DNA of 64,000 bases from Duganella sp. CF402 (lineage in GTDB: Bacteria; Pseudomonadota; Gammaproteobacteria; Burkholderiales; Burkholderiaceae_D), in assembly GCF_900109645.1 (NCBI RefSeq), contig NZ_FOBG01000001.1, positions 2,524,262 to 2,588,261 on the forward strand, in the 5' to 3' direction. How positions within the stretch are numbered: position 1 is the stretch's first letter; the number at the start of each line of letters is the position of its first letter. The notes beneath the pieces were generated by a model. The model worked only from the letters and a program-made list of their open reading frames with translations, made no database searches and was not told where the DNA came from. Position numbers and translations under genes: made by a program. This document shows, in pieces, positions 7,656-16,756 of the stretch.

Positions 7656-9146
7656 ATGAACATTCCCCGCCCGCCATCGCCATCATTGCCAGCGCGCCAG
7701 CGCGGCGCCATCGCGGTCATGTTTGCCGTGGCGGCGCTGACCTTGCTCAGCATGGCCGGGCTGGTGCTGGACCTGGCCCAGGCCTACAACCGCAAGCTGG
7801 AATTGCAGACGCTGGCGGACGCCGTGGCACTGGCCGCCGCGCGCGAACTGAACGGCACGGCCAGCGGCGTCGCCAATGCGGTCAGCACGGCCGCCACCAC
7901 CGCCGCCGGCTTCCGCTACCAGTACAACCGCACGCCGGTGCCGTGGTCGGCCGCCGCGCTGCGTTTCGCCGCCGCGCCCGGCACCACGGACAGCGGCTGG
8001 AGCGACGCCGCCGGCGCGGCCGCCGCGCCGGCCGCAATGCTGTACGCCAAGGTCGATACCGGCGCGCTCGACAGCGCCCTCGGCAGCATCGCCACGCTGT
8101 TCTGGCGCGCCGCCGGCAATGTGCCGGCCACCCTGCGCGTAGCCGGGCGCGCAGTGGCGGGCCGCCTGACCATCCCGGTGACGCCGCTGGCCATTTGCGC
8201 CCAGTCCGCCACGCCGGCGGCCGCGCGCGCCAACAGCGCCAACCCGGCCTACAACGAACTGGTGGAATTCGGCTTCCGGCGCGGCGTCGGCTACAACCTG
8301 ATGAACCTCAATCCCAACGGCGCCACGCCGGAAAATTTCCTGATCGATCCGCTGTCGGCGCCCGGCGTGGCCGGCGCGCCCGGCAATTTCGCTATCAGCG
8401 TGGTGGCGCCCTTCGTCTGCGCCGGCACCATGCTGATGCCCGGCGTCACCGGCGGCACGCTCAATGTGCAGCGCAACTTCCCGCTGGCGTCGCTGTACCA
8501 GCAACTGAACTCGCGCTTCGACCTCTACACTACCGGCAGCGGCTGCCTGCCCGAGCCGGCGCCGCCCGACCGCAACATCAAGCAATACCTCTTTTCAAGC
8601 ATCACGTGGATGTCGCCCGCCGCCGCTGCCCAGAGCGCCGCCAGCTGGACCAGCGGCGGCGTCAAGCTGTGGACCCGCGCCGATCCCCTGCCCGGCGACG
8701 CCAGCAACACCGCCGCCCAGTACGGCCCGCTGTGGGCCTACGCCAAGGCGGTGCCGTATTCGGCCTACACCGCCTCCCCCGTCGAACCGGCAGCCGGGTA
8801 CAGCGCCTTCGGCACCAGCGCCTGGTCCAGTCTTTACACGCCGGGGCCGCCGGCCGCGAGCGGCTACCCGGCCGCCACCGGCAGCGCCACGCCCTACAGC
8901 AGCGGTGCGGGCAGCAACTTCCTGGCCCCGGCAGCCGCGCGTCAACCGGGCCTCGCCGGACGCCGCGTGCTCAACGTGGCGCTGCTGGCCTGCCCGGTGC
9001 CGGCCGGCGCCAGCGCCACCGCGACCGTGCTTGGCGTCGGCCGCTTCTTCATGACGGTGCAAGCCAGCACCACCAGCATCCACGCCGAGTTTGCCGGCGT
9101 GGCGCCGCCGGCATCGCTGAGCGGCACCGTGGGGCTGCTGCCATGA
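7656..9146 (+). CDS. TadG-like Flp pilus assembly protein
   Basis: Tad-type protein of 496 residues. An N-terminal positively charged segment (ARQRGAIAVMFAVAALTLLSMAGLVLDL, about residues 14-41) forms the single membrane anchor typical of TadG/pilus-assembly proteins. A long Ala/Gly/Ser/Pro-rich extracytoplasmic region follows, with few recognisable motifs (PLAICAQSA, two or three Cys). ATG 7656 was chosen because it begins the compact N-terminus; the upstream in-frame extension from 7581 has no support. It overlaps the next gene by four bases. The rest of a tad locus (CpaF ATPase, TadB/C, RcpA secretin) is not in this window. Confidence 0.8.
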   Translation: MNIPRPPSPSLPARQRGAIAVMFAVAALTLLSMAGLVLDLAQAYNRKLELQTLADAVALAAARELNGTASGVANAVSTAATTAAGFRYQYNRTPVPWSAAALRFAAAPGTTDSGWSDAAGAAAAPAAMLYAKVDTGALDSALGSIATLFWRAAGNVPATLRVAGRAVAGRLTIPVTPLAICAQSATPAAARANSANPAYNELVEFGFRRGVGYNLMNLNPNGATPENFLIDPLSAPGVAGAPGNFAISVVAPFVCAGTMLMPGVTGGTLNVQRNFPLASLYQQLNSRFDLYTTGSGCLPEPAPPDRNIKQYLFSSITWMSPAAAAQSAASWTSGGVKLWTRADPLPGDASNTAAQYGPLWAYAKAVPYSAYTASPVEPAAGYSAFGTSAWSSLYTPGPPAASGYPAATGSATPYSSGAGSNFLAPAAARQPGLAGRRVLNVALLACPVPAGASATATVLGVGRFFMTVQASTTSIHAEFAGVAPPASLSGTVGLLP

Positions 9147-9571
9147 GGCGCCAGCGCGGCATGGTGGCGCTGGAACTGGCGCTGGTCCTGCCCATCCTGC
9201 TGGCCTTGCTGACGGCGGTGGTGTACTACGGCCGCCTGACCTACACCTATGCCGTCACCCAAAAGGCGGCGGCGGCCGGCACGCGCTACCTGTCCAGCGT
9301 GGCGCCGGTCAACCTGAAGAGTCCCGTCCTGGCCAGCCAGGAAAGCCTGCTGGCGCAGGCGCTGGTGCAGAGCGAGCTCAGTGCGCTGGGATTGACGGCG
9401 GCGGTGGAGGTGGACTGCGACGGCATCTCGTGCAACATGCTGGGCAACGTGCCGGCCGAGGTCTCGACCACCATCGTGGTATGGGTGCCGAATATCCTGC
9501 CCGGCTACCTGCCCGAACTGACGGAGCAGCGGCTGGTGATCCGCCGCAGCACGCGCTATGTGGGCAATTAA
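9143..9571 (+). CDS. TadE-like pseudopilin
   Basis: TadE/TadF-type minor pseudopilin, 142 residues. It begins MRRQRGMVALELALVLPILLALLTAV; the RGxxxLELAL pattern followed by a hydrophobic helix is the TadE signature, with Glu in the helix (residue 11) analogous to the pilin Glu5. The C-terminal half holds two Cys (DCDGISC) that may form a disulfide. It overlaps the upstream TadG-like gene by ATGA and the downstream TadE-like gene by 14 bases, so the three are translationally coupled. Confidence 0.82.
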   Translation: MRRQRGMVALELALVLPILLALLTAVVYYGRLTYTYAVTQKAAAAGTRYLSSVAPVNLKSPVLASQESLLAQALVQSELSALGLTAAVEVDCDGISCNMLGNVPAEVSTTIVVWVPNILPGYLPELTEQRLVIRRSTRYVGN

Positions 9572-10142
9572 ACAGCGGGCCCGGCGCGGCGCCACCACCA
9601 TCGAATTCGCGCTGAGCGCGCTGTGCTTTTTTACGGTGCTGTTTTTCGTGATGGAGGTGACGCGCGCCCTGTACGTATGGAACACGCTGCAGGAAGCCAC
9701 CCGCCGCGCCGCCGCAGCGGCAGCGGTCAGCGATTTCAGCAATGCCGCCACGATGGACGCGATCCGCCAGGCGGCCGTGCTGCGCGACAGCGCCGGCCCC
9801 CTGCCGCTGGGCATGCCGGTGACCGACGCCCACATCCGCATCGACTACCTGTCGCTGACGCGCAATGCCGACAACAGCCTGAGCCTGACGCCGATTCCGG
9901 CCGCCAGCCTGCCAGCCTGTCCGGCGCGCGCGCTGCTCAACTGCATCGCCAATCCGAATGCTCCCAGCTGCATCCGCTTCGTGCGCGCACGGCTATGCGC
10001 GCCGGGGGCGGATGAGTGCGGCGAGGTGCAATATCAGCCGCTGTTCCCTTTGACCGGCATCAATCACGCGCTGCCGCAGGCGACCACGATAGCCAAGGCG
10101 GAATCGCTTGGCTACCAGCCCGGGAGTGCTTTATGCCCGTGA
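9558..10142 (+). CDS. Second TadE-like pseudopilin
   Basis: TadE-type protein, 194 residues, with RARRGATTIEFALSALCFFTVLFFVMEV at residues 7-34: a charged start, the Glu-containing pseudopilin helix, then an extracytoplasmic domain. Four Cys (LPACPARALLNC, PSCIR, RLCAPGADEC region) suggest disulfides. The start codon lies inside the preceding gene, 14 bases before its stop, in another frame. It ends 7 bases before the convergent esterase gene. Probably a minor pilin or pilus-assembly factor of a Flp system encoded elsewhere. Confidence 0.8.
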   Translation: MWAIKQRARRGATTIEFALSALCFFTVLFFVMEVTRALYVWNTLQEATRRAAAAAAVSDFSNAATMDAIRQAAVLRDSAGPLPLGMPVTDAHIRIDYLSLTRNADNSLSLTPIPAASLPACPARALLNCIANPNAPSCIRFVRARLCAPGADECGEVQYQPLFPLTGINHALPQATTIAKAESLGYQPGSALCP

Positions 10143-10149
10143 TTCATCG

Positions 10150-11100
10150 CTACTGCCTGCGCTGCTGAAGCACTTCCTTCCCCAGCCACTGCACAAAGTG
10201 TTGGTTCCAGTTGTCCGCGCTGGTACCGACCTTGCGCATGCCGAAGCCATGTTCACCGGCGGCGTAGACGTGCAACTCGGCAGACCGCCCGGCAGAGCGC
10301 CACGCCTCGAAGATCGGCACGCTGGCGTAAGCCATGATGCCGTCATCGGCGGCCAGCGCCACAAACACCGGCGGCGCATCTTTCGGCACCGGCCGATTCG
10401 GCCCGGCGCCATAGATCGCACCGACAAAGTCCGGCCGGCTGCCGGCATCATAGCCAGTCGCCACATTCATCGCCGTGACGGCGCCTGCGGAAAAGCCGAT
10501 GATGCCAACTTTGGCCGGATCGATGCCGTACTCGCCAGCATGCGCACGCACCCACTGTATCGCCGCCAGGCCATCTTCCTGCGCCAGCGGAATATCCTTG
10601 CTTTCAGTCGGGTCGATGTGCGTGCGGCGCGGATTGCCGCCGCCCATGCGCTCCCCCACCACCCGCAGGAACGCCGACGATTCCTTCGGCGTTGGATCGA
10701 GCCGGTATTTCAGCACAAATCCGGTAATGCCTTGCTCAGCCAGATACTGCGCCACCATCATGCCTTCCGTATCGAAGGCCAGGCTGAGGAACGCACCACC
10801 CGGCGCAATGATGACCGCCGTGCCGTTCGCCTTGCCGGGCGCCGGCCGCACCGGGTACAACGCGGCCTGCGTCACATTGCGCACCACGCGGTGGCCGAAC
10901 ATATTCACCCAGTCCTCGGTGGCCGAAGAACCGCCGGCCGCAATCGGCACCGATGCTTCCGTCGCGGGGCTGATCGGTGTTGGCGGATGCGCGGCGAGGA
11001 ACGCAGTCATCTCCTGCATAGTGCGCGGCTGGTCCTGCGCGCCGGCCGTGCCGGCAAGCACCAGGCCGGCCAGCAGCACTGCTATCGTATGCTTTTGCAC
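10150..11100 (-). CDS. Exported alpha/beta-hydrolase (acetyl esterase / dienelactone-hydrolase-like)
   Basis: Alpha/beta-hydrolase, 316 residues, with a signal peptide (residues 1 to about 20, AGTAGA). The oxyanion region is VIIAPGGAFLS, the nucleophile elbow GFSAGAV (Ser), the Asp is in ALAADDGIMAY, and the His in GEHGFGM. This resembles the BD-FAE/acetyl-xylan-esterase group. The start is GTG 11098-11100, supported by AGGGAGG five bases upstream; the frame is open further up into the receptor gene. It follows the TonB-dependent receptor by 13 bases and is the last gene of the left operon. It may strip acyl groups from acylated glycosides in the periplasm; that role is inferred. Confidence 0.82.
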   Translation of the reverse strand: MQKHTIAVLLAGLVLAGTAGAQDQPRTMQEMTAFLAAHPPTPISPATEASVPIAAGGSSATEDWVNMFGHRVVRNVTQAALYPVRPAPGKANGTAVIIAPGGAFLSLAFDTEGMMVAQYLAEQGITGFVLKYRLDPTPKESSAFLRVVGERMGGGNPRRTHIDPTESKDIPLAQEDGLAAIQWVRAHAGEYGIDPAKVGIIGFSAGAVTAMNVATGYDAGSRPDFVGAIYGAGPNRPVPKDAPPVFVALAADDGIMAYASVPIFEAWRSAGRSAELHVYAAGEHGFGMRKVGTSADNWNQHFVQWLGKEVLQQRRQ

Positions 11101-11113
11101 GCTGGCCTCCCTC

Positions 11114-13372
11114 TTAGAAGCGATAATCAACCATCATACCGACACGGCGGAACGAATTCTCGCCAAGGCTGTAGGCAAAGCCCGAACCAGCGCCCTTGCC
11201 CGGCAGCGGGTAGAGGATGCCATTCGGTACGCGCGTATCGTTCAGGTTGCGCGCGTACAGCTGCACGCCCCACTTGTTGTCGGGAGAATTGAGCGACAGG
11301 CGCAGCGACGAGATGGTATGGCCACGGAAGCTGCATTCGATATCGGCCAGATTGCAATACCGCACGCGGCTCTTGTAGACCAGATCTCCGCCCAGCTTCA
11401 GCTCATAATCGCCCGGCAGTTCCCAGCTGTAGTCAGCCGACAGCGTGGCCTTCTGCTTCGGCGAATACAGCAGGCGCTCGCCGCCGACATTGCTGTTATC
11501 GAAAATGAAGCCGGTCGGATAAGCCGTATCGAGAATCACCGCGATGCTCATGCCCAGTTGCAGCTGCGGCAGCGGACGCGCACGCACGTCGGCCTCAAAG
11601 CCCTTGCTGGTCACCTCCGGCACATTGATCGGCGTGCAGCTCAGCGCCCCCACGGAGGTCAGCGTGCAGTTCTGCTCCTGGAAATTCTTGATCTTCGTGT
11701 GGAATACCGCGAGATCCAGATCCAGCCGGCGATTCAGGAACGACAGCTTGGTGCCCAACTCCACGCTGGTCGGCAGTTCAGGCTTCACCAGATTGCCCTG
11801 GTATGCGCCCGAACCTGCGGCCGCGCTGACCGGCGATTCATTGTCAATCTGCGGTCCCTTGTAGCCACGGCTCAGCGTCGCATACAGATTGGCGTCCTTC
11901 GACAGCGTGTGCTGCAAGCCAAGCTTGCCCGAGAAATTAGTCTCATGCGCGCTGCCCGCCGCCGTCTTCACCGTCGCCGGCAGCGAGAAACCGTCGAAAG
12001 CCACTACGCTGGACTGGCTGTAATCACTGCTGACGTTATCACTGGTGTAGCGCAGGCCCGTAATCACGCTGGTGGCGTCGGTAACGCGGAAGGTGGCTTG
12101 GCCGAACAGCGCCTTGGTGGTCATCTTCGCATGCTCCACCGAGTCCGTCGCGATCGAACGCGGGACCGGCGGCGAAGGCAGCACAGGATTGGGCAAAATG
12201 GTCGTGAGCGTATCGCGGTCGACATCAGAATCCGCATAGAACGCGCCGATCACATACTCGATCGGCTGCTTGACCGGCGAGGCAATGCGCAGCTCCTGCG
12301 AGAACTGCTTGGTATCCTGGTACGGCGTGTAGTTGCGCACCTTGTCATAGCCCTGCGACATGTCGATGGAGACGGTGTTCGGTCCCACCTCGCGCTTGCG
12401 ATACGCGGTGATCGACGTCAGCGTATGGCCGTTAGCCAGATTCCAGTCCAGCTGACCGGAGAAACCGCGCACCTGCGAACGCATCAGTTCCTGGCCATCC
12501 GAGCAAACCTGGTTGTTGGTCTTCGACACCGTCACGCCGCAAGCCGCGAACTCCGCCAGCGGCTTATGATTGCCGGCCGTGTTGGTCACCGAGGCCACCG
12601 CCGGCGCAAAGAACACCGCGTTCTCGCTGCGGCTGTTGGATGCTTCGGCGATCAGGTTGAACGTTACGTCGCTATTCGGTTTGAGCAGGTAGCGGATGCG
12701 CGCACCGCTGTTCTTGGTCAGGCTATCCTCGCCGGTGTAGACGTTATGCAGCACGCCTTCGTTACGCTCGGTCAGGCCGGAGATGCGCAGTGCCGAAATG
12801 TCATTGATCGGAATATTGGTGGTGGCGCGCAGCGCGGCGCCGTGGCTGCCCTTGTACTCGAACTGCACATTGCCGCTCGAATCGCCGATGATCGGCGCCT
12901 GGGTCGACATATTCAGCACGCCGGCCGACGCGTTCTTGCCGAACAGCGTACCTTGCGGGCCGCGCAGCACTTCCACGCGCGCCAGATCCAGCATCAAGCC
13001 GCTGGCGGTCGAACCTTGCGGCACGCCGTCCACCACCACGCCCACCGAACTCTCGGCGGAAATCGTCATCACGGCGGTGCCGATGCCGCGTATCGAAGCG
13101 CTGCCGCCCGGACCGGCGTTCGATTGCGGGTCGCCGAATTCCAGCGCCGCAGCGGTCTTGGCCAGGTCGCTGATGTCCTTGACGCCGGCGCGTTCCAGCT
13201 GGGCGGCGTTCACCACCGTCATCGCCACCGGCACCTCCTTGATGCTTTGGGCGCGCTTCTGCGCGGTCACGACCACGGTTTCGATTTCGGACTTGCTGTC
13301 TGCGGTTTGCGCAATGGCCGGTTGCCAGATCGCGGCCAGGCTCATACTGAGTACGGTGAGATGGGTTTTCAT
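11114..13372 (-). CDS. TonB-dependent outer-membrane receptor
   Basis: TonB-dependent receptor, 752 residues. A signal peptide (1-21, QPAIA) is followed by a TonB-box-like stretch IETVVVTAQKR and the plug domain (VPVAMTVVNAAQLERAGV, ASIRGIG, VVVDGVPQG, VEVLRGPQGTLFGKNASAG). The long beta-barrel ends in the terminal aromatic strand RVGMMVDYRF. Proteobacterial receptors of this branch often take up aromatic or plant-derived compounds rather than siderophores. GGAG lies before ATG 13370-13372. It stands 50 bases after the flavin hydroxylase gene in the same direction, so it probably imports the substrate catabolised by this operon. Confidence 0.93.
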   Translation of the reverse strand: MKTHLTVLSMSLAAIWQPAIAQTADSKSEIETVVVTAQKRAQSIKEVPVAMTVVNAAQLERAGVKDISDLAKTAAALEFGDPQSNAGPGGSASIRGIGTAVMTISAESSVGVVVDGVPQGSTASGLMLDLARVEVLRGPQGTLFGKNASAGVLNMSTQAPIIGDSSGNVQFEYKGSHGAALRATTNIPINDISALRISGLTERNEGVLHNVYTGEDSLTKNSGARIRYLLKPNSDVTFNLIAEASNSRSENAVFFAPAVASVTNTAGNHKPLAEFAACGVTVSKTNNQVCSDGQELMRSQVRGFSGQLDWNLANGHTLTSITAYRKREVGPNTVSIDMSQGYDKVRNYTPYQDTKQFSQELRIASPVKQPIEYVIGAFYADSDVDRDTLTTILPNPVLPSPPVPRSIATDSVEHAKMTTKALFGQATFRVTDATSVITGLRYTSDNVSSDYSQSSVVAFDGFSLPATVKTAAGSAHETNFSGKLGLQHTLSKDANLYATLSRGYKGPQIDNESPVSAAAGSGAYQGNLVKPELPTSVELGTKLSFLNRRLDLDLAVFHTKIKNFQEQNCTLTSVGALSCTPINVPEVTSKGFEADVRARPLPQLQLGMSIAVILDTAYPTGFIFDNSNVGGERLLYSPKQKATLSADYSWELPGDYELKLGGDLVYKSRVRYCNLADIECSFRGHTISSLRLSLNSPDNKWGVQLYARNLNDTRVPNGILYPLPGKGAGSGFAYSLGENSFRRVGMMVDYRF

Positions 13373-13422
13373 TGTGAGTCTCCTATTGTTTTAGTGTTGT
13401 GCTGCTGTCGTAGTGGACTTAA

Positions 13423-14973
13423 TTAAACGGTAGCGGTAGCGGCCTCCCATTCATCGAGCAAGGCGGCCAGCGCCTCGCCGGTGGCGGCAACGCCGTAGAC
13501 GTAATGATCGGGACGCACGATCGCGGCGCAGCATTGGTGGCGGTCAAACCACGCGGCCAGCACGCCATCGCACTCGGTGCCGGGCGCCACGCTGACCAGC
13601 GTGCCGAACGCTTCGGCGCGCGCGGCCAGTGCCGGCGGCAGCGACCACGTAGGCAGGCTGGTGACGACACGCCAGCCGCAGCCTGCCAGCTGATCCATCA
13701 GCTGCGCGCCATCCGCATGCTGCAAGCGCGGTTGCGGGAACAGCGTTCCCACGCCGCTGCCTGCATCCGAACGGGCCAGCAGGCCGTGCTCCAGCGGCGG
13801 GATAATGTCCTGGCGCGCCTGTGTGCGAATCTCGCCGCCGGCGGCGGCAATCAAGGCTGCGTCGCGCTCGCGCGCCTTGTCCGGATCGCGCTCGCAAATC
13901 ACGCGGCCTATCTCCTTGATCCGTGCAGTCAGACGGCGCACATGCGCGCCGCGTTCAGCGCCGTAACTGTCCAGCAGCGCGTTTCCGCCCTTGCCTTCCA
14001 GCGCGGCGCGCAGCTTCCACACCAGATTGGCGACATCGCGCACACCCTGGCACATGCCCTGTCCAAGGAACGGCGGCTGCTGGTGCGCCGCATCGCCGGC
14101 GATGAACACGCGACCCTTGCGCCATTCGCGCGCCACCAGTGCGTGAAAGCGATAGCTGGCCTGGCGCCACAGCGCGCCGTCTTCCGGCGTGATCCAGCGT
14201 TGCAGCACGCTCCATGCGCCCTCCTCGCTCGCCATGTAGGCCGGGTCCTCGCCCGGCAGCAGCGAAATCTCCCAGCGCCGATGCATGCCGGGGCCAATCA
14301 CGTAAGTGCAGGGACGCGCCGGTTCGCAATACTGCACGCTGGTCTTTGGCAGCTTGGCGAGGCCGCGCTCATTAATCTGTACGTCCACCACCAGCCACGG
14401 CTCGTCGAACTGCAAATCTTCCAGCGTGATGCCGACCGCCTCGCGCACCGTGCTCGATGCGCCGTCGCAGCCGATCACGTAACTAGCGTGCACGGTGCGC
14501 TGCAAGCCCTCGTCATCCATCAGCAGCAGCGTGGCCTGGTCGGCGTCCTGCCGCAGCGTCGTCATACGCTGGCCCAGCGCCACCGTCACCGATGGCAGCG
14601 CCGCCACGTGGGCGCGCAGCACGCGCTCCACTTCCGGCTGGGTGAACACCATCGATGGCGTGTGCCCGAGCGGATATGGCGGCGGCACCGTCGCCAGCCG
14701 CTTGATCAGCTGCCCGTCCGCACCGTAGTATTCGGACGGCGTGAACGGCTCGCAGTAGCGCGAGATTTCTTCATCCAGCCCCAGTTGCTGGAACACGCGC
14801 ATGATCTCGTGATCAAGCGCGATGGCGCGCGGCCGGTCGTACACCGTGCGGCTACGGTCCACCACCAGCGTGCGCACGCCGGCCTGCCCCAACAAGGCCG
14901 CCGCCACCGCGCCCGAAGGCCCGAAGCCGACGATGGCGACGTCGTAGTGCGCGTCGTTTGCCAAGCCGCTCAT
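13423..14973 (-). CDS. FAD-dependent aromatic hydroxylase (MhpA/FdeE-like)
   Basis: Class A flavoprotein monooxygenase, 516 residues, close in layout to 3-(3-hydroxyphenyl)propionate hydroxylase (MhpA). The Rossmann GxGxxG is at residues 16-21 (VGFGPSG), the DG motif is YVIGCDGASSTVR, and the second FAD motif is RVFIAGDAAHQQPPFLGQGM. A thioredoxin-like tail follows. It should hydroxylate a phenolic ring with NAD(P)H and O2. Given the neighbouring dioxygenase, NodD-like regulator and rhamnosidase, a flavonoid A-ring hydroxylase role, as I recall for FdeE of Herbaspirillum seropedicae, is the best guess. AGGAAG precedes ATG 14971-14973, one base after the FAH gene stop. Confidence 0.88.
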   Translation of the reverse strand: MSGLANDAHYDVAIVGFGPSGAVAAALLGQAGVRTLVVDRSRTVYDRPRAIALDHEIMRVFQQLGLDEEISRYCEPFTPSEYYGADGQLIKRLATVPPPYPLGHTPSMVFTQPEVERVLRAHVAALPSVTVALGQRMTTLRQDADQATLLLMDDEGLQRTVHASYVIGCDGASSTVREAVGITLEDLQFDEPWLVVDVQINERGLAKLPKTSVQYCEPARPCTYVIGPGMHRRWEISLLPGEDPAYMASEEGAWSVLQRWITPEDGALWRQASYRFHALVAREWRKGRVFIAGDAAHQQPPFLGQGMCQGVRDVANLVWKLRAALEGKGGNALLDSYGAERGAHVRRLTARIKEIGRVICERDPDKARERDAALIAAAGGEIRTQARQDIIPPLEHGLLARSDAGSGVGTLFPQPRLQHADGAQLMDQLAGCGWRVVTSLPTWSLPPALAARAEAFGTLVSVAPGTECDGVLAAWFDRHQCCAAIVRPDHYVYGVAATGEALAALLDEWEAATATV

Positions 14974-14974
14974 C

Positions 14975-15841
14975 TTACACTTCCTGCTCGATGGTGTTGA
15001 CCAGCAGGCCGACGTTTTCGATTTCGATCTCGATCTTGTCGCCATGCTTCATCCAAACCGGTGGGGTGCGCGACTGGCCGACGCCGGCCGGCGTGCCCAT
15101 GACGATCACGTCACCCGGTTCCAGCGTCACGCATTCACTCAGCAGCGCGATGGTTTCGGCGACGTTCCAGATCATGTCGGTGGTATTCGCGTCCTGCATT
15201 ACCTGGCCGTTCAGGCGCGCCTGGATACGCAGGCCTTCGGCGCCCGGCGCCAGTTCATCGGCCGTCACCAGTTGCGGGCCGAAGCCGCCGGTGCGGTCGA
15301 AGTTTTTACCGATGGTCCATTGCGGCGTGCGTTTCTGGTAATCGCGCACCGACATGTCGTTGAAGCAGGTGTAGCCGAAGACGTGCTGCAAGGCCTGCTC
15401 CTGCGTGACATGGCGCGCGCGGGTGCCGATCACCACCGCCAGTTCAGCCTCGTAATCGAAGCGCTCCGACACCTTCGGCAGCAATGCTGCTTCGCCATGC
15501 GCCAGCAGCGAGGTATCGCAGCGCAGGAAGAACCACGGATAGACCGGCTTTTCACGGCCGCTTTCGGCGGCGTGATCGTAGTAGTTCAGGCCCAGGCAGA
15601 TGGTCTTGCCCGGCGACGGCACCAGTGGCGCCACCACCACGTCGGACAGCTGCGTGCGGTCCGCAGCAGTGGCCTGCGCCACGGCGACACGCGCCGCTGC
15701 GGTCAGGTCGATCCCTGCCAGCAGCGCGGCGCGCAGGTCCGGCGGCACTTGCGGCAGCACGCGGTTGATGTCGATAACGCTGCCTTGATCGAGCACGCCG
15801 AGACGGGTAGTTGCGCCGGAGCGGAAGGTAGTGAATTTCAA
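14975..15841 (-). CDS. Fumarylacetoacetate-hydrolase-family enzyme
   Basis: FAH-superfamily hydrolase/decarboxylase, 288 residues. The catalytic C-terminal fold contains CLGLNYYDHAAES, the metal-ligand YEAELAVVIG (two Glu), CFNDMSVRDYQ (Asp), the lysine-containing WTIGKNFD and VIVMGTPAGVG. Such enzymes hydrolyse C-C bonds in 2,4-diketo or ring-fission products. The start codon is TTG 15839-15841, with AGGAGT six bases upstream. It sits between the dioxygenase (12 bases) and the hydroxylase (1 base), consistent with acting on the extradiol ring-cleavage product. The exact substrate is unknown. Confidence 0.9.
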   Translation of the reverse strand: MKFTTFRSGATTRLGVLDQGSVIDINRVLPQVPPDLRAALLAGIDLTAAARVAVAQATAADRTQLSDVVVAPLVPSPGKTICLGLNYYDHAAESGREKPVYPWFFLRCDTSLLAHGEAALLPKVSERFDYEAELAVVIGTRARHVTQEQALQHVFGYTCFNDMSVRDYQKRTPQWTIGKNFDRTGGFGPQLVTADELAPGAEGLRIQARLNGQVMQDANTTDMIWNVAETIALLSECVTLEPGDVIVMGTPAGVGQSRTPPVWMKHGDKIEIEIENVGLLVNTIEQEV

Positions 15842-15853
15842 GGTCGTACTCCT

Positions 15854-16747
15854 TTATTGATTGGTGAAACGGATTTTTTTCTGTGCTTGCTTGATGCGGT
15901 CCGACGGCGGCTTCGATACGCCCCACTGGTCGAAACGGCCCGGCGGCCAGGTCCAGTCTTCCGGCTTGCCGACGCGGTAGCTGTCGTCCACCTGCAGCAC
16001 TTCCGCCGTGTACTCGATGACGAAATCGTCGGGACCGACGAAATAGGAAAAGACGTTATTGCCCGGACCGTGACGGCCCACGCCCCATTCGATCGGGTAG
16101 CCGGCATCGCTCATGCGGCCGGCGCCGCGCATCACCGCGTCCAGATCTGGCATGACGAAGGCAATGTGATTCAGGGTGTTGCTATCGGCATCGGCCAGCG
16201 CGATGCTGTGATGGTCGCTGCCGCAGCGCATGAAAGCCATAATGCGAGTACGGTCGGACAGCGAGAAGCCCAGCGCCTGCTCGTAGAAGGCCTGCGCCAG
16301 CGGTACATCGGCGCTGTTGAAAACCACGTGGGTGATGCGTACCGGCGCATCGGCGCCGCCGCTTTCGACGTGTGCTGCTGGCGCGTGCACAAAGCGCAGG
16401 TGGCGGCCCTGCGGGTCCTGCACATCCAGCGCGCTGCCGCCATCCGGCTCGGCGTTGTCATGCACGTCGTTCAGCACATGGCCGCCATGAGCGCGCACGC
16501 CGGCCGCGATCAGCGCCAGGTTGGCATGTGCAGCGACCACGAAATCGACACGGCGCACGTCCGGCTGTGCGCTGCGGTGCAGCGCCAGGATGTGATGATC
16601 GGCGCCGCTGCCGCGCAAATAAACGGCATCGGCGCTGCGTGCCGCCACCGACAGGCGCCAGGTCGAGACATAGAATTCTTCAGCCGCCGCCAGGTCGGTG
16701 ACACCGATGGCGATGCTGCGCAGCTTACCGGCAAGGGATGCAGGCAT
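15854..16747 (-). CDS. Extradiol-type ring-cleavage dioxygenase (VOC family, FdeC-like)
   Basis: Two-domain vicinal-oxygen-chelate protein, 297 residues, built like 2,3-dihydroxybiphenyl/catechol 2,3-dioxygenases. The N-terminal domain opens LRSIAIGVTDLAAAEEFY. The catalytic C-terminal domain carries the Fe(II) facial triad: His in ITHVVFNS, His in LNHIAFVM and Glu in DFVIEYTAE. The tail (WTWPPGRFDQWG) is characteristic of the aromatic-dioxygenase subgroup. It should open a catecholic or pyrogallol-type ring made by the hydroxylase two genes downstream. It is tightly packed between the amidohydrolase and FAH genes. Confidence 0.87.
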   Translation of the reverse strand: MPASLAGKLRSIAIGVTDLAAAEEFYVSTWRLSVAARSADAVYLRGSGADHHILALHRSAQPDVRRVDFVVAAHANLALIAAGVRAHGGHVLNDVHDNAEPDGGSALDVQDPQGRHLRFVHAPAAHVESGGADAPVRITHVVFNSADVPLAQAFYEQALGFSLSDRTRIMAFMRCGSDHHSIALADADSNTLNHIAFVMPDLDAVMRGAGRMSDAGYPIEWGVGRHGPGNNVFSYFVGPDDFVIEYTAEVLQVDDSYRVGKPEDWTWPPGRFDQWGVSKPPSDRIKQAQKKIRFTNQ

Positions 16748-16756
16748 GGTCAGTCC

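Noticed and set aside
10475..13426. Long plus-strand frames over the esterase and TonB receptor genes, and similar ones at 33098-35986 and 59908-61743
   Set aside because: All are antisense shadows of recognisable family proteins and show His/Arg/Gln-rich, motif-free translations.
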